Origin: Rhynchosporium graminicola
Lineage: Eukaryota > Ascomycota > Leotiomycetes > Helotiales > Ploettnerulaceae
NCBI GenBank assembly: GCA_900074885.1
Contig: FJUW01000004.1
Location: forward strand, 1,676,520 to 1,740,519
Length of the DNA: 64,000 nucleotides
Direction: 5' to 3'
A program made the position numbers and the translations under genes. A model generated the notes under the pieces. That model searched no databases, was not told the DNA's origin, and saw only the letters and a list, made by a program, of their open reading frames with translations. How positions within the stretch are numbered: the first letter of the stretch is position 1; the number at the start of each line of letters is the position of its first letter. Shown here piece by piece: positions 1 through 12,345 of the stretch.

Positions 1-188
1 CTATCCTTACAGAAAAACGCGAACGAACTCATAGGAAACTAGGTAAAGGCCATCAAAACAAACTCACTCGCTTACCACATCTTCTTTTACGAAGCAAACG
101 AAACAACCAGGTCGTCACCTCACCAGCTCACCAACTCACCAGCTCACCACCTTTCTGGATCAACACCAAGCACTAAATCTACAACAAC

Positions 189-365
189 ATGCTCAGCCAA
201 GTGTATACACGACTTGCTATTGCCGGATCATGTACGTTCGCCGGCGTTAGTGGATACCAGATTTTCCAGCGTAGAGTCGCGAAACAAACCGAAGAGGCCA
301 ATTATGAGCGGATGACGCAGTCGTTGAGAAGTGTTGAAGAGGTTGCGGAACGGAGGAAATTTTGA
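189..365 (+). CDS. small membrane-anchored protein, 58 aa
   Basis: An ATG at 189 opens a 58-codon reading frame ending in TGA at 363-365. The N-terminal third is hydrophobic (around residues 8-26: LAIAGSCTFAGVSGYQIF) and is followed by a basic patch (RRVAK) and a charged, probably helical tail. That layout is common in small mitochondrial or ER single-pass proteins of fungi. The upstream 190 bases are C/A-rich with repeated CACCAGCTCACC-like words, as in fungal 5' leaders. I do not recognise the family, and a downstream exon cannot be excluded. It could also be a chance ORF. Confidence 0.4.
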   Translation: MLSQVYTRLAIAGSCTFAGVSGYQIFQRRVAKQTEEANYERMTQSLRSVEEVAERRKF

Positions 366-1658
366 AGATGCTTTTAAATATCGAGGATGGAGATCCGAAG
401 GACCGAAGGAGAAGTGGAAGAATTTGGACAATGGAATGCAGAGTTCCAAAATCGAGTGCAGTAAAGATGGAGGAGGAAGGGGGACCTGGGCATTACTGCC
501 CGGAACAGCTCAAGAAAAGAACGCTGTAGGTTCCTCGCCATCAGTAGTCATCGGCACGAGGAGAATGTCTTGCAAAGTGGTGGTGAAGCCGAATAGAGAC
601 CTCATATCAGGGTGGGTGGTAAAGTTGAGAACAAGATTTAGATGGGAGGAAAATTGATAAATGTGGTCAAGGGACCGGGGACTAGAGCCGTGTGTGATGA
701 AGGATATGGATAAGAGAGCGGATGGCTTTCCTGGAGAGGAATGCCAATGTGTGTTCGAAATTATGTGGCGCTGAGAAAGTGGCTCAAGGAGAAGTGGGAT
801 GCTCTTACGGTTTGGAAATTTGTGGTCGGGTTGGTGTTTCTGATATTACCTACTCTACCAATGCATCATGTACCATAGACACAACTGGTCATTGGACTGG
901 ATCAATAAGCAGGTGTTTCAACACACACTATGGGAGCAACAAACACTCACGACTTTTATTATATTTGAAAAGGCCGAGCAGAGGATATGTGCTCTTGAGC
1001 TCCCAGATGAGCTTCCTTTGAACCTTGAAAATATCTTTTCTCTTGAGTTCCAATTCACCCATCATCTCCGCGTGTCTATGTTTGAGCTGGGAATTATGCT
1101 TTGGAATTTTTTGGATGTATAGTGCCATTCAATGCCCAGGTGTAATGAGGCCAACCGAATTTGTCTCAGGGGCGTAGTAAATTATCATCTCAGATTCTCC
1201 TTTGGTGACTTCATTATAGACTTACAAACTTAAATGCGCCTCACTATTTCTCGTTCGTCGGAGATGGGTTATGCCCAGCTCGTGACAGTACCTTAAGTCA
1301 GTCGGCACAATACCTCGATTCATGCGCTAGGCCCCTTCCAACAAGCGAGCTCCCGATCGACAAGAACAAACAGACCGAAGAATGGAGATCTCCAGAACCA
1401 GCTGCCAAAACATTCACCTAGGGTTTGCGACAAAAATCTAGTGGGGCTTACTGCATTACAATCTAGGCATCGCATTGATCTTCTTTTAGGCCTCGGGAGG
1501 TAATCAGTAAGATCCTGCCCCGCCCAGCGCTTTGTTTACTTCGCTTTTGGCACGGCCGACAACGCGCCAGACCTCCTGACAAGCCGCAATCGCGATTTTT
1601 GCCAACTTCGCATTTTGTTTATCCAAAGTCACGACTTTTGATTTCCAACATTGCTGAA
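366..1658. other. intergenic region, no supported gene
   Basis: Several ORFs of 60-110 codons exist here on both strands, but none shows a domain, a splice structure or a low-complexity pattern typical of real fungal proteins. The last 150 bases are presumably promoter and 5' leader of the following three-exon gene. Confidence 0.5.
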
Positions 1659-3215
1659 ATGGCTTCCAAGAGTATTGACGAGGTTTCGCCATCTTCGGAG
1701 CCAGGTACGCCAACTCCAACACAATGCTCGCATCCTCGATCCAGATCAGCGACGATGATCCCTTACATGTCTCGCTCAGTTTCCAAAGAGGTGGCTGGTA
1801 AGACATCAATCCCTCTTAGATATACAAAAGCTAATCAGGGCAGATGCTCGAGTCTCCAGTCCGGGCTCAAGACCCCTCTCACCGTTCCCTTATTTCTCTT
1901 CTGAGGAAGCAGCTGCTCTCCAAGCCGAAGACGACAACTTAAGATTAGAAGTCCCTTCAGTTCCTGTTCGCCCAATCTCGCCTTTCCCCAACCTGCCATA
2001 CGTGACCGACGCAGCATCGCTTCAACTTGCCGTCTCGAAGTACCCTGATCGCATCTTCGACTCTATTCAGAACCTCGTCCATGAGCGCGACGCCCTCAGA
2101 AATGGGTTGATAATCACGACTAACGAGCTGAAATCCGTGGCCGATGATCTGGCAAACACACGAGTGGACCACAAGGCTGCTCGTCATAGATACGAGGAGC
2201 TGTTCCGTGTTGCTAGCGCTAAGCAGGTTATCCTGTGGAAGTACATCGAGTCCTTGCACAGTCAGCTGGCTGTCTTGAACAGACAGCCTGATTCTAATGT
2301 TGGTGCTGGTAATGGTCTGGGCTTGTACATGGGCGTACGCGGAGGGGCTGGTATGGGTGTTGCTATGGAGAAGTGGATCAGTGAGGGAGTGGACTGCGAC
2401 AGAGCATCGAGAAATGGCGAGGAAGGTAGTGAAAAAGGCACTGAACATTCTTTCTGGAGCACGGATGGAAGTCTAGGGACCAGGAGCTTGGATCCAAGTG
2501 CCGTAAGTTCTGTTCCCGAGGTTTCTGAATAGTTCATTGACACTGTGTTGAGGTCTCCGCTGACTTGGGAAAGCATATATTCATTCCCCATATTGAAAGT
2601 CCACAGAAGTTCCAACAACGAAGCCCAACCAAAGCACACAATGACGAGACATCCCCCATATCGAGCATATACTACGCCGTACAAGATCCATTCAGGAATC
2701 GACCACAGCCCCAGTGGGGTCCACAGCCAATGGTGTTCCCAGCCATCTCTCAACAAGCACATATGCCACCTTACAGCCTGATGGCTCCTCTTTCACCACG
2801 CTGGTACGGAATCTGCCCGCATTCTCTCGCAGAGTGCACTCCATGCCCACTAGGCGTCAACTGCCAATTCGTACCCCTGTGTCCCCGCTACAACGCCTAC
2901 AGCGGTGATGGTTGCGCATCATTCAACAAAGGAGGAAAGACAGCATGTAGATTTGCTCATGAGTACCGATTCTGTGAGGATGTGATTGCGAATAAGAAGG
3001 GCGGCTGTGTTTGGGAGCAAAATATGGGGAAAGCAGTGGCTAAAATGCCTCCAGGAAAGAAGGGTGAGGCATGGCATATGAGAATGAGAGTTCATAGATC
3101 CCAGATTCATGATGCTGAATGGGACTCGAGGGTCCTTTTATTGAGCATGAGAGAGGCGCACGCGAGAGGGATTTTCAATGGACAGCAGATAACTAGAGGC
3201 CGCACATTGTATTGA
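1659..3215 (+). CDS. Cys/His-rich protein with CCCH-like C-terminus, 3 exons
   Basis: Proposed exons are 1659-1797, 1844-2502 and 2553-3215, giving 486 aa. Both introns are short (46 and 50 nt), start GTAAGA/GTAAGT, end CAG/GAG, and join open frames exactly. Residues 1-110 are Ser/Pro-rich. Residues about 120-195 are helical and probably coiled-coil (heptad-like stretch from IQNLVHERDALRNG to SLHSQL). The C-terminal part (residues about 354-407) is dense in Cys and His, with C354, C361, C364, C370, C376, C387, C398, H402 and C407; the CRFAH step fits the C-x3-H end of a CCCH zinc finger, although spacing is not the classic C-x8-C-x5-C-x3-H. A nucleic-acid-binding or scaffold role is inference. 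Known role: none recognised. Confidence 0.8.
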
Positions 3216-3585
3216 GAAAGTGTATCATTGGTAGTACGTCTTTGCGACGCTTTTGAGCGGAATCGCTCGGGAGTTATTGAAGCGTTCGGGATGGGATGTT
3301 GGAGTACTGGATTAGATGACGAGATTTGGTTGGCAGTTTGATGTTTCCGTTGTGGCAGTAGCGACTTCCTTCCGAATCTTGATAGCAACTTCTCTGATAG
3401 TTGTGGAAATAGGAAATCTTCAGAAATTCTGTGTCCCGTCACCCCTTCTCATGACTAGGGCAAGAGAGAGTGATCTGCATCGCAAAGTTCTGATTGTCCT
3501 CGATCATCAACATAATTTCGCCCCCATTCTTAAGAAAAAAAATCGTTACAACGCCAATTTCAATATCCAGGGTCCGATATTCACG
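3216..3585. other. intergenic spacer
   Basis: Between two plus-strand genes. An ORF from 3316 runs through it, but its first part shows no coding character. Nothing else is seen. Confidence 0.4.
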
Positions 3586-5132
3586 ATGTCCAAGAATCCA
3601 TACCTAACATTAAGCGCTGAGACCCAAAGTACAGAGTAGAACTCCCATTCTGCTGATCAAAGTAATATCACCTGCTGATAGTATGACTTAGCTTCAATAA
3701 GGTCGATGTTGATGACGCAAAAGAGGAGTTAGAGGCCAGCAACAAAGTCAACGCAGAGCTCGAGAAACAGATCGCATTGATCAAACAAAAGAACCGAATC
3801 CTCGAAGAACAGAATGCAGTGCTAAATCAAATGAACAAGACGTTGCAGGACGAGCAGAAAAATCAAACAGACCTTGTAATGAATCAGGCAGCCAACATCG
3901 ACCTGGAATACACACGATTGAGCGGGATCTTGTACGAGTATGGAGTCAATGCTACGAGGCTGCGGAACGAGCGGGCTGGTCTGAAGTACAGCCTTGACAC
4001 AGCTCGCAAGTTTGCCGAGATGGAGGCGGCCAGCATGAAGTTGGAGTACGAAGCCAAGATCGTGGAGCTTAAGGAGGCGTATATCAAACTGCGGGAGGAC
4101 TCCAAGGCCAAGATCCCCAGTGGAACAGAAGCCGATGACACAGTACAATATAAAGCAAAGCCACACAAAGAAGAGTGTGAAGATGGAATGGTTGGCACCG
4201 GGCAGGATATTGATGCTGGAGCCAAGTGCTTATTACCCAACCAAGAAAGCTTGATCGATATGGTTGACGAGAAGTTCCTCAACCAAGCAAGTTTGATCGA
4301 TACGAGTGACGAGAAGTTCCAGCGACTGGAGGTCGATGTCCCTTTCCTCCGAACAGGAAACGAGCACAATACTACAAAGCCTAACAGTGGCATCGGGCAC
4401 ATGCCGCACATTTGTCCAGAGCTAGCCTACTCAGAAGCACAGACTCTGCGCCTTCGATCTGAAGTAATAGACTTAGCGGCAAGACTAAGTCTTATGTCGT
4501 CAAACGCGTTGGTGACATTCCAGTCTCTCTTCGAGAAAGCTGTCGCTACGACTCGGAGAAATTTCGGCAAGATTGTTTTGACGATGGATGAGCAGCAGCT
4601 CGCAGAGGATGAGGTCGACAAAGAGACTGCCGCCCGCATTGTCAGCTTCTCCCGCCGCGTTTGCGAATCAGGGCATTGGCCACTCTCTCGGTTGGAGCGA
4701 GATGTGCAAGAGCTGGTTGAAAGCACTTACGGCCATTTCCGAGATATACAAAAGAGCCTTAATGACGTCGCGATCCAGTATACGGACATTCAAACACGCG
4801 ATATACCTCAAGTGTCCCATCACAACTCCGTGTACCTGTCGTGTTTGTATTCGGAAAATGAAAATAAGTTACGCGAATACGCAGCGACATATGGGGCGCC
4901 TGGTTCTGGCTCTGTTACTGAAGTCCCAGATGATGATTTTATTGCTTTAAAGGATTTAGATAAGGTGAAGAAGGCTTCTTGTCACAGAGCTCAAGTAGAG
5001 TTGGCATTGGCGAGTATCGAAAAAGCTTCCCCGAGGGTGAGCTGTATATCGGTTGTGAGTGGTGAACAAGCTCCGGTCGAGGAATGGACTGAAGCTATAG
5101 CACTTGAAAGCATGGTCACGCTTGTAAATTAA
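3586..5132 (+). CDS. coiled-coil protein
   Basis: The frame ending at 5132 is open from 3687, and its in-frame translation upstream of the first ATG at 3777 is already coiled coil (DDAKEELEASNKVNAELEKQ), so the true start lies upstream. A plausible first exon starts at ATG 3586 (MSKNPYLTLSAETQ) and could splice from 3628 to 3724 or 3733, but the donor GTACAG is weak, so the first exon is uncertain. The body is about 450 aa. Residues after 3777 are a long Gln/Asn/Glu/Lys-rich coiled coil (about 120 residues), then an acidic linker with an exact-length 14-residue tandem duplication, then a globular helical part with Leu-rich segments. No enzyme motif is visible. Cytoskeletal or scaffold function is inference only. 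Confidence 0.75.
4239..4322 (+). repeat. two-copy 42-nt in-frame tandem repeat
   Basis: Units 4239-4280 and 4281-4322 encode NQESLIDMVDEKFL and NQASLIDTSDEKFQ. The unit is a multiple of three, so the reading frame of the coiled-coil protein is kept. Confidence 0.85.
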
Positions 5133-5862
5133 AGGGTAAACGGTGCAGAATATCGGGAGAGTTATTTGTGATACTGTGAGTGTGGTGAAGATTGAGGGCT
5201 TCGGTGAGGAAAGGGTTCGTCGGAACATTAACGAAGATACATATGCTTCTCGAGGCTTTGCGATAAAGTGTCAGATGCCATGATCGAGGCTGGGCAAACT
5301 CGTCTTCAGTAAATGAGAGATGCTAAAGTCACGAAAGTATCTCCAGATGTTGCTTAAAGTCATCATTAAAGTCAGCTAACTTTTTGATGACTTTGACGTA
5401 TAAAATGAGAATACCCATTGTCAAGCACGTACGTTGGAAATTGGCGGATGGTCTACAGCTTGAATGATCACTGACACCACCTGAAATTGACGTTATGTAA
5501 ACAATCAGTGACTTTGACCGGGTGACAAGACGAGTGTGCTTCGCCGGAGACAGAAGAATGTGCCCAGTCTTGTAAATGATTTATCATGGTGGTTAATGTC
5601 GTAGGATGGCTATTTCTCAGCAGTTGATACGCGAAGAGTTCCATCTGGTGTCCGTTTGAGGGGATGTCCAGGTACATTATATATAAGCAACAAGAAAGCT
5701 TAGGGCAGACATTGTCATTACAACGAGTCATGTGTGGGAACACATTCCCATCTCTTGGCATAATCGCTTAGTCATGTAATAACAGGTCCTAAGCTCCAGA
5801 TTCCTGACCTCAGCCTTTCTACAAAGCCTCGAGCATTCCTGCAACTCATTTAACAACCACTC
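5133..5862. other. intergenic region
   Basis: Spacer between the coiled-coil gene and the cyclin gene. The 200 bases before 5863 are pyrimidine- and CA-rich, like a fungal promoter or leader. No gene is seen. Confidence 0.5.
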
Positions 5863-7259
5863 ATGACCACTGTCGAAAGATATCGCCCTCCACACCAATT
5901 CCCTTCAGATGCGCGCTCAAAGTTCAAAACAGCAATTTCCTCTTCAAACTCCATAGTCAGACACATTCCACCAGCTGTACCCTCTCCACCTCGACTTTCT
6001 CGAAACTCCCCACCACAGAGACCCAAGATCTCTTCGATCCCTCCTCCTTCCTATATAATGGCAGTTGACCAGCTCAGTCAATGGCTCTTCACGCCCGATG
6101 AGCTCAAGTCTACGCCTTCGATATGCGATGGCCTTGACCCCGCGGATGAGCGCTGTCGGAGAGCGAAGGGTGTCAACTTCATTATCCAAGTCGGCATACT
6201 TCTCAAGCTCCCGCAGATGACGATAGGAGTTGCCAGCACATTCTTTCACAGGTTCTACATGCGGAGGAGTATGGTCGAGAAGAAGGGTGGTCTACATCAC
6301 TACGTAAGTTCCCTTGCAGTCTATGTTGACATTACCGACATCGTGTGCCCCATGCCAATTATTCTGCTAAGCATGCTCCGAATTCTTGCTGATGAAGTTT
6401 CAAACAGAGCCTCGCAGCCACCGCTCTGTTTCTAGCCACCAAAACCGAAGAATGCTGTCGCAAAACCAAAGAAATCGTCATTGCAGTCGCGAAAGTAGCA
6501 CAAAAGAACGCATCACTAATCATAGACGAGCAATCGAAAGAATACTGGCGCTGGCGCGATGCCATGCTTCTATACGAGGAATTGATGCTGGAAGTTCTAA
6601 CATTTGATCTGGTCGTCAAGATCCCATATAGTTATTTGATCGAGGCTCTGAAGACCTTTAATTTCGAGGATAACAAACATATCCGCAATGTGGCATGGGC
6701 ATTTGTCAATGATAGTGCGATGACTATGGCTTGTCTGGCCATGCCGCCGAAGGATATAGCCATCGGAGCGTTGTATTTTGCTATTAGGTTCAATGAGCAG
6801 ACGGCGCCGGATGACGAGGAGACGGGCGCACCGTGGTGGGAAGTACTAGGTGGTACTCCGGACAGGATATTGCAGGCTGTAGAGTTTTTGAACGAGTTCT
6901 GGAGCGATAACCCGCTACGCAAATCCGAAATTCCATATGCTGGATATACGTCATCGAGCGACGATCTGGAACGGACGAGAAGGAGGGTTGGATCGCAAGG
7001 AAGTAGCATTATCTCTCCACCGTCGATCAATGGCGACGCATACGTTTCTCCGAAGAGACAAGGCATAGAGGAGATCGAGAAAGCATCTAAGATACTTGTT
7101 GAAAATGGAGATGTGATTTCGTCAAAGCGGAAAGAGATCGAGGATACGGAAGAGGAACTTGCCACGAAGAGAGCAAGGACTGAAGATGCTATGTCTGAGG
7201 AAGGCGCCATTGAGGAGCCTGGTGAAATAGAGCAGGATACGGACAGCGTTGCCACGTGA
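5863..7259 (+). CDS. P-TEFb-type cyclin (cyclin T/K, Pch1-like)
   Basis: Exons 5863-6303 and 6408-7259, joined in phase 0 across a 104-nt GTAAGT...CAG intron. The first in-frame ATG is 5863 (430 aa). A second at 6058 (MAVDQLSQWLF, 365 aa) begins where family similarity begins, so the N-terminal 65 Ser/Pro-rich residues may be leader. The first cyclin box covers about 100 residues around the junction: ERCRRAKGVNFIIQVG, HRFYMRRS, then SLAATALFLATKTEE and the helix YEELMLEVLTFDL. The second box follows (PYSYLIEALK to AIGALYFAIRF). By family knowledge such cyclins activate the CDK9 kinase that phosphorylates the RNA polymerase II C-terminal domain in the nucleus. The C-terminal tail is charged, with a Lys/Arg patch (ATKRAR) that may be a nuclear signal. 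Cyclin L or a Ctk2-type cyclin is an alternative. Confidence 0.88.
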
Positions 7260-10098
7260 GAGATAGCTGTGGACGGGATGGATGAGACGTACGACCAGAA
7301 TGGTTCCTTTCTTACTTATTTAGATACCCAATGAATGCACGACTTTTAAGTTTGAACTTTCTGACGTGCAGTTTTCGTTTCTTGGAAAACGTCTCTACTT
7401 AGTTCGAGTGACCCTGACCTGATCAAATCAGAGACTTGCAATAGTTGAAGGCAGTGAATAGGCCATGTATTTATTTTGAGAGTTTTCTTCGGAACCGCAT
7501 TCTTAATGTAGAACTGGTTTACAACAGCGCGTAAATGCAGTATAACAGAAATACATGCGATGTACGCGATCGAGACTTCTGGCGCCTGGTTCGGCCTTTC
7601 TTGACCGTCTTAGTGTAATGGTTGTAACGAATGGCCTAACCACTAACCTCTTCTAGAATTCTATTCGGCTTCTCAAATATTACCTCGCTGCACCCTCTAG
7701 CGTATGCTGAAATCGATTGAGATAACCCATAATATTGGTTCAACAGCCTCTAAGCACCCATCGTGAATGATTTCCCTCAGAAAGTTCGAATTAGAGGTTC
7801 TTTTAATATAGAAAATGTGTTTGGGGACTTGTGGCTTTTTACGTGTGATATAGGGAGATATGATGTGCAAGTGAGTGGGGGCTCTTTGGTTCTGAGAAAA
7901 GCTTTGGAAATATTAAGTGTATGGCTTTTGTACACTACTGGAGGCAAGATGAGATGATTAGGCGATGTAAACAGATGAAAGTATAAATCTGAAGTGGTGC
8001 TACTGTCGGGGACTTTCGCGCAGAGAAGGGCGGCAACTTTCTAGGCAGAAACGATTTTGTCTCTCGTAGAACAAGGGTTCTGGGATAGTCAGCAATTTGA
8101 ATGTCGGATGCCGCGCTCAATCCAAATCAAAATAGAAAACAGACTGGGAAAAATACAATTTGAGAGTGGGAAGCCGGCATTCATGCTTATCAAGAGATCT
8201 TCAATACAAAGTGAAGGAGATTCTTGCCTGTTTTAGGGGAACTAATCCTAGGTGTTCCGTACACAAGCCTGGAAATATCAAGTCCCGTCTCTTCGGTAAT
8301 GTGCCGAAACGTGCGGAAGGATTCTCATACAATCATCATGATTACTCGCAAAATGATACAAAAATAAGTTCTTTGCATACTCTACATGAAGAAAAAGTCA
8401 GCGAATGAGGCTTATCAGAATGGTATCAGTCATCGTAAAAGTCGGTTTGGTCAAGCGATCTCCGTACGGTTTCAAGCCTACTCACCAAGACGTCGTCTCC
8501 TGTTCCAGCCACCCTTTCCAACCTACTACATCCATGTATATAATTTTGGCACGCTTCTTGGACCAAACGGCTTCCTGAAAGCTCTAGAACTTCGAGATAA
8601 AGTCCCATCACTTTCCTTTTTTCGGGCCAAAAGTTGGTCCACGGTGTCCAAGTCGCTCGGAACGTAAACAGATTCGATCTGTCGTCCAAGCTTCTCAAGC
8701 TGGGGCATCAGCTTGCAGATTTTTAGACCAGTCATCTGACAAGCCAATTATTGAAATTATCTTGGCCAGTCGGGCAGGCTGGATGCGTTCTGGCAATTCC
8801 TCCTTCCGGCGCCGTATTCTCAATATTCCATGCTACGACATTCTCGAGGGATGTGACCTACGTTGCATTTTGCTCGATCTGGCTGAGACATTTCCAGAGC
8901 CTATTTTATAATGTCAGCACAACACACACGAGAACTGCGAGACGGACATCATTCATGACTTTCAAAACTGATTTACCAAAAGAATGGTTGATGGCTTTGG
9001 CTTCACCATCTACCCGAGCTTCCAAAGTACGGATAAGTAAGCTCGGATAGATAGTATACGGAACTCCATAGATTGGTTTCTGAGGCTGGTTGCTGCCTTA
9101 TCGTTAACTCACATCTCTGGGTCAAAGATGTGCGATTACTTTCCTGCATATCTATACTTGAAGGATATCCTCATATCATATCCATCCAGGGACAAAGATA
9201 GGGAAGGGAGGTGTCTCTAATGTTCAATTATGTATTCGTGACTTGTGCGCAAAGGGAAAATCATTAGGTACAAGCTCTCATCATCTCTCATCATCTCATC
9301 TCGATATCCATTTATCCACCAACTCATTCTCCATCCTGTCATCCAACCAAATCTCCACAGCTTCCCCCTTCAAAATTTCCAAATCTCGAAGAATATCAAT
9401 TTCCGAAGAATGAGAAGTACGAAATCCATCACAGCTGAAGGAGCGACTTATGATTGGAAGCAAGTAGACGTGATGAGGAAGCAAATAGGCAGGCGAGATT
9501 GCAAGCATGTAAGACGGAAGATAGCCACCACCACACAGCTTTTGTGACCGCGCCGAATGTACATCAAACTAGAAAAAAAGCAAGCAAACAAGCAGAAGAA
9601 AAAAGAGGAAATGATACAGGTGCGCGGAAGTCTTCCATCTGGAAAGTGACATGGTGTATCAGTTGTATCGTGTCGTATCAATTTGTAAAGTATCGTGTGA
9701 TCATGAGGATATAATCCGAGGAAGGTGAGTATGTAGTCAGGGAGAGGTGTTGGTTACAGAAATTACGTCCGGTAATCTCGTGCTGTGGGTTTCGGAAAGA
9801 AGGGTGTTGATGCTGTTGTCTAACCAATGTCGATCGCTAGTGCTGAGATGCAATGTCTCCAGACTTGTTCGTGACATCCGAGCATAATACTCTAGAATTC
9901 CATCTGTTAGCTACATTTCACAATGCTAGTGCTTAGGATGTCTAGCAGAAGCTAGACAAAAAGGACTCGAGGTGGAGGAGTACAGCATCCTAAACCCCAC
10001 AGTGATCGGAAGAAGAGCAAACGTACCTTAGACCTTGATACCTATACTCAACCACATAAGCACCAAGCAGCTCTTGACCATGCCAGCCTGAGCACAAG
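7260..10098. other. 2.8-kb gene-poor region
   Basis: Only short, unsupported ORFs are present. On the minus strand at about 8430-9050 several overlapping frames look faintly protein-like but share no continuous frame and match no family I know. A CATCTCT-type repeat sits at about 9277-9300. No RNA gene is recognisable. Confidence 0.45.
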
Positions 10099-10977
10099 CT
10101 AGAATGCCTGCGTCTTAAACACACCATGACAGACCTTCATCAAAATAGCACAACGAGCATTGCCTTCCGAACAATATCCCCCCTTATAACCAGCACCATA
10201 CTTAACCAAGCAGCCTTGAGCAATAACATTAGTCTCAGCAATGTTCTCCGAGAAGCGCCTAGCCGCATTATTGGACCAGTCCGTGAACTTAATATCATGA
10301 TCGTTGATCGCATTGATAGCTTCGAGGATCGGCAAGAGAAGCTTCGTGAGGGTGGGCAGGTCGATTTTTTGGTCGGAGCCGCCGCGTGATTCGATGTACT
10401 GGATGGTCTCCCTGAGGTTCTTGCTTGGGGAACCGCGGTTGGTGGCTAACAGGACGGCGATCATATCAGCGATCTCGTCCGCATCGAAGTTCGGCTTCTC
10501 GGGTTGATAGAGAGGGCAAGTCGCGTCATGAGAGCGCTGAGCGTTAGGGATCATCAGGAGGGCTACTTGAGCCACCATAGTCTCGAGGGCCCCAACTTTA
10601 TCTTTGAGGAAGACATAGTGGGCTGTGTATTTAACCTTGAACTCCTCCTGGAGAGCACTGGCCTTGGCGTGTTGATTGAGGAGTTTGTCGGAGAGGGAGC
10701 TTAAAGCTGAGGTGGTCATTGAGCCAGCGAGATTTGATTTGGTGATGATTGCAGTGGGAGTTGATGCAGCTACCTTGATAGTGACATCTGAAGACGAGGC
10801 TTTGATGGATTTGATTTTGTCAGGGCGGCTGAGGTATTGCTGATTGGGCTTCCCCTTGGGCTCGAATATCTTGACAGTGCTCGAAGTTGAGGTCGCGATA
10901 GCGTAGCAGACAAAGAACAAGAAAGCGAGAGTGATAAATCCTCCGAACAGGAAGGTGCGAGAAAAGGAGAACTTCAT
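10099..10977 (-). CDS. single-pass membrane or secreted protein of unknown function
   Basis: The open frame extends upstream to 11214, but the Met at 10977 is the likely start because it is followed at once by a strong signal-anchor (residues about 4-28: SFSRTFLFGGFITLAFLFFVCYA, quoted in part). This gives 292 aa. The rest is an extracytoplasmic-type domain: a Ser/Thr-rich stem (residues about 30-90), then helical segments (residues about 95-240) and a Cys-containing C-terminus (CLVKYGAGYKGGYCSEGNARC). No catalytic motif or known domain is visible. A signal peptide with cleavage after CYAIATS is the alternative to a membrane anchor. The gene lies alone in a gene-poor region, fitting a lineage-specific, possibly secreted protein. 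Function is unknown. Confidence 0.7.
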   Translation of the reverse strand: MKFSFSRTFLFGGFITLAFLFFVCYAIATSTSSTVKIFEPKGKPNQQYLSRPDKIKSIKASSSDVTIKVAASTPTAIITKSNLAGSMTTSALSSLSDKLLNQHAKASALQEEFKVKYTAHYVFLKDKVGALETMVAQVALLMIPNAQRSHDATCPLYQPEKPNFDADEIADMIAVLLATNRGSPSKNLRETIQYIESRGGSDQKIDLPTLTKLLLPILEAINAINDHDIKFTDWSNNAARRFSENIAETNVIAQGCLVKYGAGYKGGYCSEGNARCAILMKVCHGVFKTQAF

Positions 10978-12345
10978 AGGGGCGGTCTGTCTTCGTCTTT
11001 GTTTTCGTTCTTGTCTTCTGATCTTTCCAGGTGTTGGGATGCAACTGACGGCTGGACCTAAGGCGAATTGTACAACCATAGCTGATGAATCTTCGAAAGT
11101 CCTCAGATAGAACAGAAGAATAAGGTTTAGTGAAGTCAGAGCCTCGAAGTCTGAAAGAGAGTCTCGTGCAAGGCAAGTGTAGCAGTCTCGAAGTTGAGAG
11201 AAGATTGCGTGCAAGGTATTTCAGGAATCTCGAGGTTGTCGAGAGACGAAGGTTGAAGGAATAAACGTGCATAGAAAAGATTTATCAATCTCGCGTTCGC
11301 AATCTAAAATTTGTATGCCTGATTCGAAACCAAGCTGCCGAACCATCTACCACAGGAGATTGAAGTGCGTCACTTCGAGTGGGTGAATAATCGCAGCTTA
11401 AGTATAAGGCGTAAAAATTAAAAGGTGAGCTCTTCCAGCTTAGTTGCTGCTGAGGTGATCAGGCAGACAGGCTCCTAGGGCAAGCAAGTAAACAAAAGGT
11501 GACGACGCAAAGCAAATCAACTCGAATGATACGACACATCTGCTCAACTATGCTCTCCGAAGTGGCTATGGAATATCGACGTCAATTCCGCAATCCACAG
11601 TGTAGAGATATATAAAAGTGAGAAACTGAAGAGCAAATTAGATCAAATTTTTGGTAGAGAGCTTGCAGCAAAGGTGATGTCAAGAACAGAGCTCGGTTAG
11701 CATCCCTGTTTGTTTGATTTTCTTAGGTGTCGGTCGAGGATGTGAGCCCCGCTATTACCCAATTACTCCCATGCTTTACTATTCTGAAACTACTTCTTTC
11801 TAAGACCACATTTGCAGGAATCTTTCAGCGTCGGGTAAAATTAGGCCCACCAGTCTCCAATATGGACTGAGGAGGAATCAGGCAAGCAATTTGATGTAGC
11901 CTCATGACGGGTGACGTGGAAAAAAATACTCTATTGTACAGAAGTTAGCTCATCACAATTCCTTTTCTGCTTCGAGAGGCACGAGAATCCTGTACAATAC
12001 TAGAATCACCTTGAATGTGTCTTGTTCTCATATTATAAGTATAAATATTACGCCCACGAAATACCTCCCGCGTCCTTGCGATAAAGCAATCCAGAAGAAC
12101 TTCTCCAGCGGAACTTCTTTCCAATGTCCCCTCTCCATATGCCAGCAGCTATCCCTATACTTCTCTCCCTTTCCGCCATTACCATGAGCACTTCAATACC
12201 CAGTATCTAGGTTCCAATTGCCGGTACATCCATCCCTGAAACTTATCTCCTCGCTGATGTCAGCATTCCTCCGGGACCGTGAAGACCCACACATACCTCC
12301 TCCGAATCTCCAATATCCGGTTTGAGACTACAGAGTATCTTCCTA
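10978..12345. other. intergenic region
   Basis: Upstream region of the minus-strand membrane protein and downstream of the F-box pseudogene. AT-moderate, with no convincing ORF, RNA or repeat. Confidence 0.45.

Noticed and set aside
331..657. Plus-strand ORF of 108 codons
   Set aside because: Overlaps the 58-aa ORF in another frame; no domain and no splice support.
2262..2762. Minus-strand ORF of 166 codons
   Set aside because: Overlaps two supported exons of the Cys/His-rich gene and has no domain.
7600..7680. tRNA-like word TTAGTGTAATGGTTGTAACG
   Set aside because: Resembles a tRNA D-arm, but no B box or paired acceptor stem follows.
8426..9050. Possible minus-strand gene or pseudogene
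   Set aside because: Overlapping frames look mildly protein-like, but no family order or shared frame could be established.
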